From NCBI GenBank assembly GCA_014695255.1, contig JACJNX010000016.1, positions 62,001 through 126,000 of the forward strand: DNA of 64,000 nt. The letters run 5' to 3'. This DNA comes from Cyanobacteria bacterium FACHB-63 (GTDB lineage Bacteria > Cyanobacteriota > Cyanobacteriia > Leptolyngbyales > Leptolyngbyaceae). The notes under the pieces are model-generated. The model did no database searches. It saw only the letters and a list, made by a program, of their open reading frames with translations, and was not told where the DNA came from. Of this stretch, positions 27,528 through 36,528 are shown piece after piece. The position numbers and the translations under genes were made by a program. How positions within the stretch are numbered: the stretch's first letter is position 1; every line of letters begins with the position of its first letter.

Positions 27528-28745
27528 TTGAGCGAATCTCTGCAAATGCCAAATCAACCTGTTGTCGATCGAATTCAGGAATTCAATCGAGGACGCAATC
27601 CCGAACTGCTGAAGCTGAAATACAAAGCGATGAAAAAAGATGCGTTTGGATTTCTGCGGGGAACTTGCCATTTGTTTTATCAAGATTTGCCTGTGGAGGG
27701 CGTGTTTCGATCGGCTCCGCCGGTTTGGAGCTGTGGCGATCTGCATTTGCAAAATTTCGGCACGTTTAAAGGAGATGATCGTCTCGTTTATTTCGATGTG
27801 AATGATTTTGATGAAGCGCTGTTAGCCCCCTGTACGTGGGACATTACGCGACTTGTCACCAGTATTATTGTCGGTGCTCATACGCTGAATATTAGTGATG
27901 AAGATGCACTCGCGCTTTGTGACTACTTTCTTGAAATCTATACAAAAGAACTCTCAACCGGAAAAGATCGAACCGTACACAGTGAGATTTCGACGGGATT
28001 GGTGAAGGAGTTAATCGATCGTTTGAAAACGCAAAAACGCAAGGATTTTTTAGATGAGCGAACTGAAGTCAAAGGCAAACAGCGATCGCTCAAACTAATC
28101 GAAGGTAAGACTACACCTATAACCGAAACCGAACGTCAAAAAGTGACGGACGCGATCTCCCAATGCGCCGCGACCCAACCCCATCCAGAATTTTTTCAAG
28201 TTCTGGATGTGATGCACAGAATTGCGGGGACTGGAAGTTTGGGACTCGATCGCTATGTGATTTTGGTTGAGGGTAATGGTTCACCGAATCAGAATTATTT
28301 ACTAGATCTCAAGGCTGCCCGATCGTCCTCGCTGCGACCTTATACGCCTTATTCACAGCCCAACTGGAAAAACGAAGCCGATCGCATTACCGCAATCCAA
28401 GACCGATTTCAAGAATCTCCGCCTGCGTTGTTGACTGCATTAGAGATTGGAAATCAACCTTACGTTTTGCGAGAACTTCAGCCGACTGCCGATCGCGTCA
28501 ACCTCGAAAGCAAAGATGGCAAAACGAAGCAACTCAGGAAGGTAATTAAAACGATGGCAGAAGTGACCGCTTGGGGGCAAATGCGGAGTACCGGGCGACA
28601 AAAATCTGCGATCGCAGATGATTTGATCGCGTTTTCTCAAACTGCTCCAGACTGGCATGCGAATGTGATTGACTATGCACGATTGTATGCGGCGCAAGTT
28701 GAACAGGATTATCAGGAGTTCAAAACCCAAGCGGAAGAAGGGTAA
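27528..28745 (+). CDS. DUF2252 family protein (kinase-like fold)
   Basis: This 405-residue protein matches DUF2252. After a basic segment comes FLRGTCHLFYQDL, then SCGDLHLQNFGTF (70-80) and VYFDVNDFDEALLAPCTWD (88-106). GDLHxxN and DxNDFD resemble the catalytic and metal-binding loops of aminoglycoside-phosphotransferase-like kinases, so a kinase activity is possible but unproven. The start is a TTG at 27528 or ATG 27546. It is convergent with the TPR gene, with stops only 3 bp apart. Confidence 0.85.
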   Translation: MSESLQMPNQPVVDRIQEFNRGRNPELLKLKYKAMKKDAFGFLRGTCHLFYQDLPVEGVFRSAPPVWSCGDLHLQNFGTFKGDDRLVYFDVNDFDEALLAPCTWDITRLVTSIIVGAHTLNISDEDALALCDYFLEIYTKELSTGKDRTVHSEISTGLVKELIDRLKTQKRKDFLDERTEVKGKQRSLKLIEGKTTPITETERQKVTDAISQCAATQPHPEFFQVLDVMHRIAGTGSLGLDRYVILVEGNGSPNQNYLLDLKAARSSSLRPYTPYSQPNWKNEADRITAIQDRFQESPPALLTALEIGNQPYVLRELQPTADRVNLESKDGKTKQLRKVIKTMAEVTAWGQMRSTGRQKSAIADDLIAFSQTAPDWHANVIDYARLYAAQVEQDYQEFKTQAEEG

Positions 28746-28748
28746 TCT

Positions 28749-29633
28749 TTACTGTCTCGCTTGTCGTTGCCGCGCTATCAATTCCTCGTACATTGCCTGA
28801 GTGCCAAACCGACGCGCTAACTCGATCGCTTTTTGCAGATCGGTTCTTGCGGCTTGAGTTTGTCCGACCTGCTCATAGGCGCGGGCGCGGTACTCATACG
28901 CTTTGACATAGAACGGATTGAACCGAAGGGCAGTCGAAAAGTCAGCGATCGCCGATCGATAGTCCTGCATCCCAAAGTACGCGACTCCACGATCAATATA
29001 AGGACGCTCTGATCCCGAAGGCATCAGTTCAACTGCCTGATTCAGCGTGTTCAAGGCTGCGCGAAAATTGCGATCGTTAATTTGGCGATTTCCTTGTTCA
29101 ATTAGCGCCCACATTTGAGCTTTTGAAGGTCGTCCGGCAGTCGCGACGGAAAGTTCAAGAATGCTCAATTCACTGTGATATAGATGGCGGGCTGTTTGGT
29201 GAGCGAGTAGAGCCGCGCTTTTTTCGGTGTCCAGCTTTGCTTGGCGATCGTCACCCAATCGCGCTCTCACCAATGCCAACCCTGAATAAGCGATCGCAGA
29301 TTTCGGATCAATTTGCAGAATTTGGCGATAGCTTTCGAGTGCTTGTGAGAGTTCCCCGCTTTGCAGTTGGGCGAACCCTCGTCCGCTATACGCCTCTTTG
29401 AAACTGGGCTCAAGCTGAATCGCACGATTAAACTCTGCGATCGCGGCTGGATAACTGCGGTTCTTGAGATGCCTTAATCCTTGCTCGAAAGCACGATGGC
29501 TTGGAGGGGCTTCTTCTGCAAGGGCTGGAGGTTTTGCTTGGGCAGGACTTTCGGGTGGTGCGATGAGCAGCGGAGTCAAGAAGACCGCCAGCGCAAAATG
29601 CGGTGCAAGCAGCGATCGCCAAAATAGTTTCAT
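28749..29633 (-). CDS. Secreted TPR-repeat protein
   Basis: This 294-residue protein has an N-terminal signal peptide (hydrophobic core ALAVFLTPLLIA, cleavage probably near AQA-KP). At least five TPR units follow, for example YPAAIAEFNRAIQLEPSFKE, GELSQALESYRQILQIDPKS and YRSAIADFSTALRFNPFYVK. TPR proteins act as protein-interaction scaffolds, and this one should sit in the periplasm. The partner is unknown. It has an NRSYPAAI-type entry to the first repeat and a basic C-terminus. A long imperfect hairpin separates it from the ABC operon. Confidence 0.88.
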   Translation of the reverse strand: MKLFWRSLLAPHFALAVFLTPLLIAPPESPAQAKPPALAEEAPPSHRAFEQGLRHLKNRSYPAAIAEFNRAIQLEPSFKEAYSGRGFAQLQSGELSQALESYRQILQIDPKSAIAYSGLALVRARLGDDRQAKLDTEKSAALLAHQTARHLYHSELSILELSVATAGRPSKAQMWALIEQGNRQINDRNFRAALNTLNQAVELMPSGSERPYIDRGVAYFGMQDYRSAIADFSTALRFNPFYVKAYEYRARAYEQVGQTQAARTDLQKAIELARRFGTQAMYEELIARQRQARQ

Positions 29634-29646
29634 AAAGGCATCGAAT

Positions 29647-29698
29647 AAGAAGCGGCGATCGCTCTGTAAATTTTTTACAGCATCGCCGTGTGCTTCTT
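29647..29698 (-). terminator. Long imperfect hairpin after the ABC importer operon
   Basis: Three nested stems fold into one structure: AAGAAGC/GCTTCTT outside, GGCGAT/ATCGCC in the middle and CTGTAAA/TTTACAG inside. It starts 2 bp after the ATPase stop on the minus strand. There is no clean T-tract, so it may be a terminator, an attenuator for the TPR gene leader, or an mRNA-stabilising hairpin. Confidence 0.55.
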
Positions 29699-29699
29699 A

Positions 29700-31247
29700 T
29701 TAGTGCCCAGTCATACTGCGTCCGATCTCATTAAAGTCCGCATTGTCAATTGTACTTTCGTATAAAAATCGTCCGCCGCTAATCACGAGGATACGATCGG
29801 ACAGTTTTAGCAGTTCGTCTAAATCCTCGCTAACGAGCAGCACCGCCACACCGCGATTCCGCGCTTGAAGAATCTGGTTGTGAATGTCTTCAACTGCCGC
29901 AAAATCTAGCCCAAAGCAAGGGTTTGCAGTAATCAAGAGCTTGACGTGATCCGACGAGAGTTCCCGCGCTAAAACCGTTCGCTGGACGTTACCGCCTGAT
30001 AAATTTCGTACCGGGGTTTCTGGAGAAGGCGTTTTAATTTTGAACTGTTGAATCAGCCCTTGCGCCGCTTCCCGAATCGCTTTAAAGATCAGCAGTAAGC
30101 CTTTTGATTGAGGGGGACGATCAAACGTTCTCAGCGCTAAGTTTTCCGCCACGCTCATGTGAGGCACACAGGCATTTTTTAGCGGCTCTTCGGGCAAGAG
30201 AAAAACGCCATGCTGAAACATTTGCGATCGGCTTGCCTGATAGAGTTCCCCGTTGACGATGACTTCGCCCGATGTTGCGGTGCGCTGTCCCGCTAAGACC
30301 TCCACAAATTCGCGCTGTCCGTTGCCGGAGATGCCTGCAATGCCAACAATTTCGCCGCTGCGAACATTCAGGTTGATGCCTGCAACCGCTTCGAGTCCAT
30401 TGTCTTTATCCGCATGAAGATCGCGAACTTCGAGCACCGGAACCGGATTATCGTGCGGCACTTTCTCGACGGGTTGCGCCTCCCGCCGTTCGCCCATCAT
30501 CATTTCAGTAATATCGGGAACGGCTAGAACGCTCATGCTGCCTGTACCTGCAAGCTTGCCGCGCCGCAGAACGGTAATTTCATCGGTAAAGCCTGTGACT
30601 TCGCGCATTTTATGGCTGATGAGCAGAACGCTTAGTTGCCCTGCGCTCACTTGTTCCCGCAGCAATCCGAGAATTTCATCGGCTTCGTTTGGGGTGAGCA
30701 CTGAAGTCGGTTCATCTAGAATCAGAATCTTGCTCTTGAGATAAAGCAGCTTGAGAATTTCTAACTTTTGTTTTTCGCCTGCTGCTAGTTGTGAAACCGA
30801 TGCGTCTAGGGGTAACTGAAACGGAGAAGTTTGCATAAATGCCGCCAGCTTTTCTGTTTCCGCTTTCCAGTTGATCACTAGATTGCCGCCCGATCGTGCA
30901 ATCACCAAGTTTTCTGCAACGGTCATCGCGGGAACAGAGGTAAAGTGCTGGTACACCATGCCAATTCCGTATTTCTGGGCATCGCGGGGAGAAGCGATCG
31001 TGCAGTCTTGCCCATCTAGCTGAATGCTGCCGCTTGTGGGGGTGTAAAAGCCCATGATGCACTTCACAAGCGTACTTTTCCCGGCTCCGTTTTCCCCCAA
31101 AAGCGCATGAAAGGTTCCGGGCTTGAGCGTCATCGAGACGTGATCCAACGCCGTAAAGCTTCCGAAGCGTTTGGTCATTTCCCGAACTTTGAGCAGTGGC
31201 GGGAGGTTTTGAGTGTCTGATATAGAGAGTTCAGTTGCGGTTGTCAT
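29700..31247 (-). CDS. Nucleoside/simple-sugar ABC transporter, dual ATPase subunit
   Basis: This 515-residue protein contains two ABC domains in tandem, like RbsA or YufO/NupO. The first has Walker A GENGAGKST (Lys57), signature QLAAGEKQKLEIL and Walker B ILILDEPTSVL. The second has the degenerate Walker A GIAGISGNGQ usual for this family and signature NLSGGNVQRTVLARE. It energises import through the two permeases encoded just upstream on the same strand. The best functional guess is nucleoside or purine uptake with a BMP-family lipoprotein, which is not in the window. Confidence 0.92.
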   Translation of the reverse strand: MTTATELSISDTQNLPPLLKVREMTKRFGSFTALDHVSMTLKPGTFHALLGENGAGKSTLVKCIMGFYTPTSGSIQLDGQDCTIASPRDAQKYGIGMVYQHFTSVPAMTVAENLVIARSGGNLVINWKAETEKLAAFMQTSPFQLPLDASVSQLAAGEKQKLEILKLLYLKSKILILDEPTSVLTPNEADEILGLLREQVSAGQLSVLLISHKMREVTGFTDEITVLRRGKLAGTGSMSVLAVPDITEMMMGERREAQPVEKVPHDNPVPVLEVRDLHADKDNGLEAVAGINLNVRSGEIVGIAGISGNGQREFVEVLAGQRTATSGEVIVNGELYQASRSQMFQHGVFLLPEEPLKNACVPHMSVAENLALRTFDRPPQSKGLLLIFKAIREAAQGLIQQFKIKTPSPETPVRNLSGGNVQRTVLARELSSDHVKLLITANPCFGLDFAAVEDIHNQILQARNRGVAVLLVSEDLDELLKLSDRILVISGGRFLYESTIDNADFNEIGRSMTGH

Positions 31248-31276
31248 AGATTTAGATGCGATCGCTTTGTCGGGTT

Positions 31277-31314
31277 GTACACGCCATTCCGTAATTCTGG
31301 CGGAATGGCTGTAC
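31277..31314. repeat. 9-bp inverted repeat between ABC ATPase gene and tandem array
   Basis: GCCATTCCG and CGGAATGGC form a perfect 9-bp stem with a 9-nt loop, flanked by GTAC on both sides that can extend it. It lies 30 bp before the ATPase start codon on the minus strand, so it would be in the intercistronic RNA. No T-run follows. Confidence 0.6.
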
Positions 31315-31320
31315 GTATTC

Positions 31321-31540
31321 GAGAAACCAAGGTTGTTTTAGAGAAACCAAGATCGTTTTGGAGAAACCAGGATTGTTTTAGAGAAATCGGTTTGGGAATC
31401 GAGAAACCAGAATTGTTTTAGAGAAAACAGAATTGTTTGAGAAAAATCAAGTCTGTTTTAGAGAAACGAAACTGAGAATCGAGAAATCAAATTGAGAATC
31501 GAGAAATCAAACTGAGAATTGAGAAATTGGATTAATTCAG
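31321..31540. repeat. Eleven-copy 20-bp tandem repeat inside the ABC operon
   Basis: Eleven consecutive units of exactly 20 bp, with no indels. The unit is close to GAGAAACCAAGATTGTTTTA; early units share GAGAAACCA and TTGTTTTA, while later ones drift to GAGAAATCAAACTGAGAATC. The period is not a multiple of three and no long ORF crosses it, so it is non-coding. The last unit overlaps the permease stop codon at 31532. Copies differ by several bases, so the array is not a fresh expansion. Confidence 0.92.
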
Positions 31541-32479
31541 GGTTCCCAATGCCCCCGGCGCGCCCGAAATTGTGCGTTTTGGAGAACAAGTCAAAATCAT
31601 AATCACCAGCGTCAGAACATACGGTGCTGCATTAAACAGATAGGTACCCCCGTCAATTCCGACTGCTTGTAGCGAAGGTCCGATCGCCTGTGCGCCACCA
31701 AACAGCATCGAAGCCCACAAACACTGAATCGGATTCCATCGGGCAAAAATCACCAGCGCTACCGCCATCAAACCCTGACCGCTCGAAATCCGCTCCGACC
31801 AGCTTCCGGGATAATACAGCGACAAATACGCTCCACCAATTCCCGCCAAAAATCCGCCTGCCATAATGCAGAGCATCCGCACCCTAGAAATCGAAATCCC
31901 CATCGCCAATGCTGCATCAGGATTATCGCCGACCGCTCGGATGAACAGCCCCCAGCGTGTAGCTTTGAAAAACCACGACATCAGCGGCGCGATCGCAATC
32001 CCCAAGACAAACAGCAAGTTAATCCTGAAAGTCTGCTGCATTTGCGAAATGCCTGTCCAATCGGCAAGCCCGATCGACGGTAATCCGGGTGCAGACGGCT
32101 GAATAAACGGTTTACCCAAAAAGAACGCGAGTCCACTGCCGAAAATAATCATCGCGATGCCCACCGCAACATCATTCACCTTTGGCTGTTGAGATAACCA
32201 AGCATGAATGAATGCCAAGAGCATTCCAGCAATTCCCGCCGCCAGCACACCGAGCCAAGGAGAGATTGCACTCCCAACGGTGCCTTGAGTCAAATACGAC
32301 ACCGCATAAGCGCTCATCGCGCCCAGCAGCAAATTGCCTTCTAAACCGAGGTTAATCTTGCCGCTTTTCTCGGTCAAACATTCCCCCAAGCTGACAAACA
32401 AAAAGGGTGCGCTTCCTCGCAGCGTTCCCGCCACGATCGCCAAGGGCACTCCCCACCATCCGATCGCTTCTGTTGCCAT
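31532..32479 (-). CDS. ABC transporter permease (nucleoside type, second permease)
   Basis: This 315-residue inner-membrane permease has about nine helices and the BPD_transp_2 pattern (LTEKSGKINLGLEGNLLLGA, VNDVAVGIAMIIFGSGLAFF, ISRVRMLCIMAGGFLAGIGGA). It pairs with the adjacent permease to form the channel of a YufPQ-like importer. The gene starts 3 bp after the upstream permease stop, indicating an operon. Its 3' end runs into the 20-bp tandem array. Confidence 0.9.
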   Translation of the reverse strand: MATEAIGWWGVPLAIVAGTLRGSAPFLFVSLGECLTEKSGKINLGLEGNLLLGAMSAYAVSYLTQGTVGSAISPWLGVLAAGIAGMLLAFIHAWLSQQPKVNDVAVGIAMIIFGSGLAFFLGKPFIQPSAPGLPSIGLADWTGISQMQQTFRINLLFVLGIAIAPLMSWFFKATRWGLFIRAVGDNPDAALAMGISISRVRMLCIMAGGFLAGIGGAYLSLYYPGSWSERISSGQGLMAVALVIFARWNPIQCLWASMLFGGAQAIGPSLQAVGIDGGTYLFNAAPYVLTLVIMILTCSPKRTISGAPGALGTLN

Positions 32480-32482
32480 GAG

Positions 32483-33577
32483 TTAACCTCCCTGAATTGC
32501 TGATGTTGCGGGCATTTTTGGTTCTGATTCTTTGAAGATTTTGAACCGTCCGTACAGCGATTCGCTATACAGCACCACAAGAAAAACTAAGCCTTGTAAA
32601 ACAAAGACCGTTGCATCCGGCAAATCTAATCGTCGCTGCAAGATACTGCCGCTTGCGAGAATTCCACCAAATAGAATGGCAATAATACTAGCTGCGATCG
32701 GATTATTCCGGGCGACGAATGCCACTAGAATTCCTGAATACCCGTAGTTTGCATTCAGTGATTCATTAGCGCGTCCATGCACAGCGGCAATCTCAACCAT
32801 TCCCGCCAGTCCCGCACAAGACCCCGCAAGAAAGCAAATTGCCAGCGTTAACTGCCCAACGGGAAGTCCAGCAATTCTCGCTGCTTTGACGTTGCCACCT
32901 GCCGTCCGAGCCGCAAATCCAAACGTTGTGCGCTGAATTAGAAAATACGCAATCACACAGGCAACAATTCCATAGATCAAACCGTAGTGAACTCTGGGAA
33001 ATAACGGAATCGTGCCTAAGCGATCGAGATCCGGAATCGCGTAGCTAGAGGGTTTATTCAACGAACTCGGATCGCGCAGCGGGCCTCCAACCAGATGATT
33101 CAACAGCGCGATCGCAATATAGTTCATCAGCAAACTACTAATCGTTTCATTCACTGCGCGGTAATGGCGCAACGCTCCGACAATGGCAATCCACACTCCG
33201 CCCCCGATCATGCCTGCGATCGCCATTGAAACTTGTGTAACAGCCGCAGGCGCTTGATTCAGGCTAGACAGACCCACGATCGTCGCTGCAATTCCGCCGA
33301 TGACTAACGCCCCTTCATTGCCGATGATCACCAATCCCAAACGAGCGGGCAAGGCTGTACAGAGCGCAGTCAGCATCAACGGAGCCGCTCGAAGCAGAGA
33401 GTTTTGAAACGACGACCAGCTTCCGAAGGCAGCTTGATAAATTGCAGAATAAACCTCAAAAGGATTTGCACCCGCAGCAAAGCAAAATATTCCAAACAAA
33501 ACCAGTGCGAAGAGTAGAGCCGCGATCGGGATACAAATCGCCTCCAAAGTTTTGCGCCAATTTCCGACAGTGAGCAT
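32483..33577 (-). CDS. ABC transporter permease (nucleoside type, first permease)
   Basis: This 364-residue permease of the same BPD_transp_2 family is the first gene of the operon. Recognisable blocks are LGLVIIGNEGALVIGGIAAT, the helix pair around AVNETISSLLMNYIAIALLN, and FGFAARTAGGNVKAARIAGL. In the usual arrangement a BMP-type binding lipoprotein gene lies next to these genes; the upstream neighbour here is an unrelated plus-strand gene, so the binding protein must be encoded elsewhere or be lost. Confidence 0.9.
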   Translation of the reverse strand: MLTVGNWRKTLEAICIPIAALLFALVLFGIFCFAAGANPFEVYSAIYQAAFGSWSSFQNSLLRAAPLMLTALCTALPARLGLVIIGNEGALVIGGIAATIVGLSSLNQAPAAVTQVSMAIAGMIGGGVWIAIVGALRHYRAVNETISSLLMNYIAIALLNHLVGGPLRDPSSLNKPSSYAIPDLDRLGTIPLFPRVHYGLIYGIVACVIAYFLIQRTTFGFAARTAGGNVKAARIAGLPVGQLTLAICFLAGSCAGLAGMVEIAAVHGRANESLNANYGYSGILVAFVARNNPIAASIIAILFGGILASGSILQRRLDLPDATVFVLQGLVFLVVLYSESLYGRFKIFKESEPKMPATSAIQGG

Positions 33578-33755
33578 CTCAACAACCTATCGCTGAATTC
33601 TCAATATTTTTACTCGTTTACTGCGCCAAAATTGTACTCCTGCTCACGAATACAAAATTAGTTACTTAAAAGACAAAATTAGTTACTCATATTGTTGGAT
33701 TGCACGTTCAAAGTTGCGCGCTAGCATGAACTGTAGCAACCTCTCACTTTACGTT

Positions 33756-34505
33756 ATGAATCTTTTAACCCAAGTTCTGCATATTATTGGCTCAAGCGCA
33801 AGCGCTTACATTCTGTCGAGCAGCATTCGCGACTCCAAAACTCGTCCGAATCTGATCGCGGGTTTTCAGATGGCAGAATCCGGTTCAGTGCCGTTTTTAC
33901 AAGCCTTACGCGATCGTGCTGCCGCAGAAGGAGAAACCTGGCTGGCTGAACGGCTCGATCGTCATGCCAGCGACGAAAAGCGGCATGGTCAAATCTTTGC
34001 TCACGGGCTGAAACAACTCAATCGTCGCGTGATGGACTTTAGCAAGATACGAGAGCGAGAGATTGACGAACTCGGCGAAAAACGGAGTCCGTTTTTTGAC
34101 GCTTATTTCAAGGGCTATTCTCAAGAGCAATTGAAACCTCAGAATATGGAGTGGAGTACGTTTCTTGCCAGCACTTACATTCTCGAACTCGATGCCAGCA
34201 AGGACTTTTTACGACTTGCTGATGCACTTCCCAATGATGCAGTTAGCGCAAATCTGAAAAAAGGCATTCTCAGCGTTGCTCAAGATGAAACCGGGCACGC
34301 CGCCTATCTTCGAGAAGCAATGGAGCGGCGATACGGAGCGCGTGAAACTCAAAGGCTGATTGATGAATGGCGCACCCGGAAAGTGGATGCCATGCTTGCG
34401 GCGATGCAAAGCTTCATCAACAAGGGTGGAAGGATGACGCAAATGGTGGAAGAAGGTGTGCCTGTCGATATGACTGAAACACAAGCAGAGCCAGTCGCGG
34501 CATAG
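33756..34505 (+). CDS. Ferritin-like di-iron protein
   Basis: This is a 249-residue helical protein from ATG 33756 (in-frame starts at 33726 and 33714 add poorly hydrophobic residues). Candidate iron ligands fall in ferritin-like pairs: MAESGSVPFLQ, HASDEKRHGQIF, ILELDASKDFLR and QDETGHAAYLREAM. The second and fourth are the ExxH motifs of a four-helix bundle. The pattern resembles MiaE-like or rubrerythrin-like oxygenases, but the specific reaction is unknown. It ends in an acidic tail. No clear operon partner. Confidence 0.75.
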   Translation: MNLLTQVLHIIGSSASAYILSSSIRDSKTRPNLIAGFQMAESGSVPFLQALRDRAAAEGETWLAERLDRHASDEKRHGQIFAHGLKQLNRRVMDFSKIREREIDELGEKRSPFFDAYFKGYSQEQLKPQNMEWSTFLASTYILELDASKDFLRLADALPNDAVSANLKKGILSVAQDETGHAAYLREAMERRYGARETQRLIDEWRTRKVDAMLAAMQSFINKGGRMTQMVEEGVPVDMTETQAEPVAA

Positions 34506-34625
34506 TCGCTTCTTCAGTGGGAACGATCGGAGCGGGCAATTCCTTAATTCAGATGAAGCGAACTATCCACGATCGCCGATCGTGCGCCATCATAGAAATC
34601 GCTCTCTTCGATTGTTCCTGCGGTT

Positions 34626-35375
34626 ATGATTGCAAAACTCTCTCGGTGGCTAAAACACTGCGTTCTTCTCCTAATTGTCGGTCTAGTGACTTCTGGATGT
34701 GTTAACTATGATGTCGGCATTCAGTTTGATAGCCCAAACCGAGGCGCGATCGTACAGCGAATTCAACTCGACGATCGCTTAAGTACGTTTACGAGCGGAA
34801 CAGCGCAGACTTGGTTATCAAACATTGATCAACGAGTCAAACGACTGCAAGGAAAAACGCGCAAACTTTCAAACCAAGAAGTTTTAGCAACGATTCCATT
34901 CAGCAACGGACAGGATTTAGAGAAAAAATTTAATCAGTATTTTAGTGCTGAGCTTGCTGCGAAAATTCGTAACAAAAAGCCTTTAGATTTGCCGAAGATT
35001 GATTCTAAATTAGTGGTAAAACAAGGCAACTTTGTTCTATTGGAGCGGACGCGATTAATTTACGACGTGGATTTACGATCGCTCGGTATTCCTGCTCCTG
35101 ATGGCAATGCTTTAGTTAATCCAAATTCACTCTTAGATTTGCAGTTTAGTTTAGATGCTCCGTGGGGCGCGAAAAGCCTAACAAAAGGTGCTGTCCGTCG
35201 TGAGGGTAAACAGTTAATTTGGACGCTTCAGCCCGGACAACAAAATCATATTGAAGCGGCATTCTGGATGTTAAACCCATTGGGAATTGGAACTGTAATT
35301 GTTGCCGCGATCGTTGCTGTTGGAATCTATCTTAAAAATCAGCAGTTACCGCCTGCGGCAAAGCCAGCGAGTTAA
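34626..35375 (+). CDS. DUF3153 family lipoprotein
   Basis: This 249-residue protein has a lipoprotein signal peptide with lipobox LVTSGC, a soluble central domain (YDVGIQFDSPNRGAIVQRIQ; DVDLRSLGI) and a C-terminal transmembrane helix (LGIGTVIVAAIVAVGIYL) followed by a short basic tail. The pattern matches DUF3153, conserved in cyanobacteria with no known function. It would be lipidated at the outer face of the plasma or thylakoid membrane and anchored at both ends. The AI-2E permease gene follows after 6 bp. Confidence 0.82.
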   Translation: MIAKLSRWLKHCVLLLIVGLVTSGCVNYDVGIQFDSPNRGAIVQRIQLDDRLSTFTSGTAQTWLSNIDQRVKRLQGKTRKLSNQEVLATIPFSNGQDLEKKFNQYFSAELAAKIRNKKPLDLPKIDSKLVVKQGNFVLLERTRLIYDVDLRSLGIPAPDGNALVNPNSLLDLQFSLDAPWGAKSLTKGAVRREGKQLIWTLQPGQQNHIEAAFWMLNPLGIGTVIVAAIVAVGIYLKNQQLPPAAKPAS

Positions 35376-35381
35376 GATACT

Positions 35382-36464
35382 ATGGCGCGTCGTCAACCTG
35401 AATTACAGCGATGGTTAGTGATTGGAATGATTGGCCCGATCGCTGCTCTGAATATTTGGTTGTTAAGTCAGCTTTTCACTTATTTTGATCATTTGATTGC
35501 GGTGTTGACGATCGCAGCAATTCTGTCATTTCTGCTGGATTATCCCGTCCGCGCTTTCCAAAAAGTAAGAATTAAACGACAAGGTGCGATCGTCATCGTC
35601 ATTTTGATTACGATCGCGCTTCTGGCAATTCTAACGCTGACTCTGATGCCGATTCTGTTAGCTCAAACCTCACAATTACTCGAAAAAATTCCCGGTTGGT
35701 TAGAATCGAGTCGGTTGAACTTAGATGCTTGGGATAGTTGGGCAAAAGCACGAAATTATCCGATCGATCTCAAGGGTTTTGGCAGTCGATTAAGCACTCA
35801 AATCGAGAACCAAATTCAAAACTTTGCGCCGCAAGCACTAGGTCTTGCCTTAGGAACAGTGACCGGATTAGTAGACACAATCTTAGTCATTGTTTTGGCA
35901 TTTTATATGCTGCTGTATGGGGAAAAACTTTGGCAGGGATTGCTTAATTTAATTCCGCCTAAGTTTGCTGTTCCTTTTGGTGAATCACTGCGGAAGAATT
36001 TTCATAACTTTTTCTTGAGCCAAATTCTTCTAGCACTGTTTATGGCATTAGCAGTCATTCCTGTATTTACTGCTTTAAAGGTTCCATTCACCTTAGTTTT
36101 TGCCTTAATCATTGGTGTTGCTGAAATCATTCCATTCATTGGTGCGGCGCTTGGAATCGGATTGGTAACACTGTTGGTCGCGTTTCAAAATGGCTGGCTG
36201 GCATTGCAGGTGGCATTTGCGGCGATCGTTCTCCAGCAAATCCGCGACAACCTGCTCGCTCCGAAAATCATGGGAGACTTTACCGGGCTGAATCCGCTTT
36301 GGATTTTTATCGCGTTGTTAATCGGGCTGCAAGTGGCGGGCGTGTTAGGAATTATTGTTGCGGTTCCCGTGGCAGGCACGATTAAGGGCACGATCGATGC
36401 GATTCGGCTTGCGGAATCCGCGATTATTGTTGAACCTGAAATCAAACTACCGCCGCTTGATTAG
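35382..36464 (+). CDS. AI-2E family transporter
   Basis: This 360-residue protein has about eight transmembrane helices and the PerM/TqsA family signature: N-terminal helix pair, a central amphipathic region (QLLEKIPGWLESSRLNL) and the C-terminal block EIIPFIGAALGIGLVTLL followed by QQIRDNLLAPKIMGDFTGLNP. Family members have been linked to autoinducer-2 export or Na+/H+ antiport; the substrate here is unknown. It is probably co-transcribed with the DUF3153 lipoprotein. Confidence 0.9.
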   Translation: MARRQPELQRWLVIGMIGPIAALNIWLLSQLFTYFDHLIAVLTIAAILSFLLDYPVRAFQKVRIKRQGAIVIVILITIALLAILTLTLMPILLAQTSQLLEKIPGWLESSRLNLDAWDSWAKARNYPIDLKGFGSRLSTQIENQIQNFAPQALGLALGTVTGLVDTILVIVLAFYMLLYGEKLWQGLLNLIPPKFAVPFGESLRKNFHNFFLSQILLALFMALAVIPVFTALKVPFTLVFALIIGVAEIIPFIGAALGIGLVTLLVAFQNGWLALQVAFAAIVLQQIRDNLLAPKIMGDFTGLNPLWIFIALLIGLQVAGVLGIIVAVPVAGTIKGTIDAIRLAESAIIVEPEIKLPPLD

Positions 36465-36528
36465 ATTTTCTTTTGATTAGTTTGGAGCGAAGCTTGCTAG
36501 ACTAGCGGCGTGATTTGGAGCATCAGCA

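Noticed and set aside
34568-34584. Operator before the DUF3153 gene
   Set aside because: CACGATCG-C-CGATCGTG is a HIP1-like palindrome of a kind common throughout this genome.
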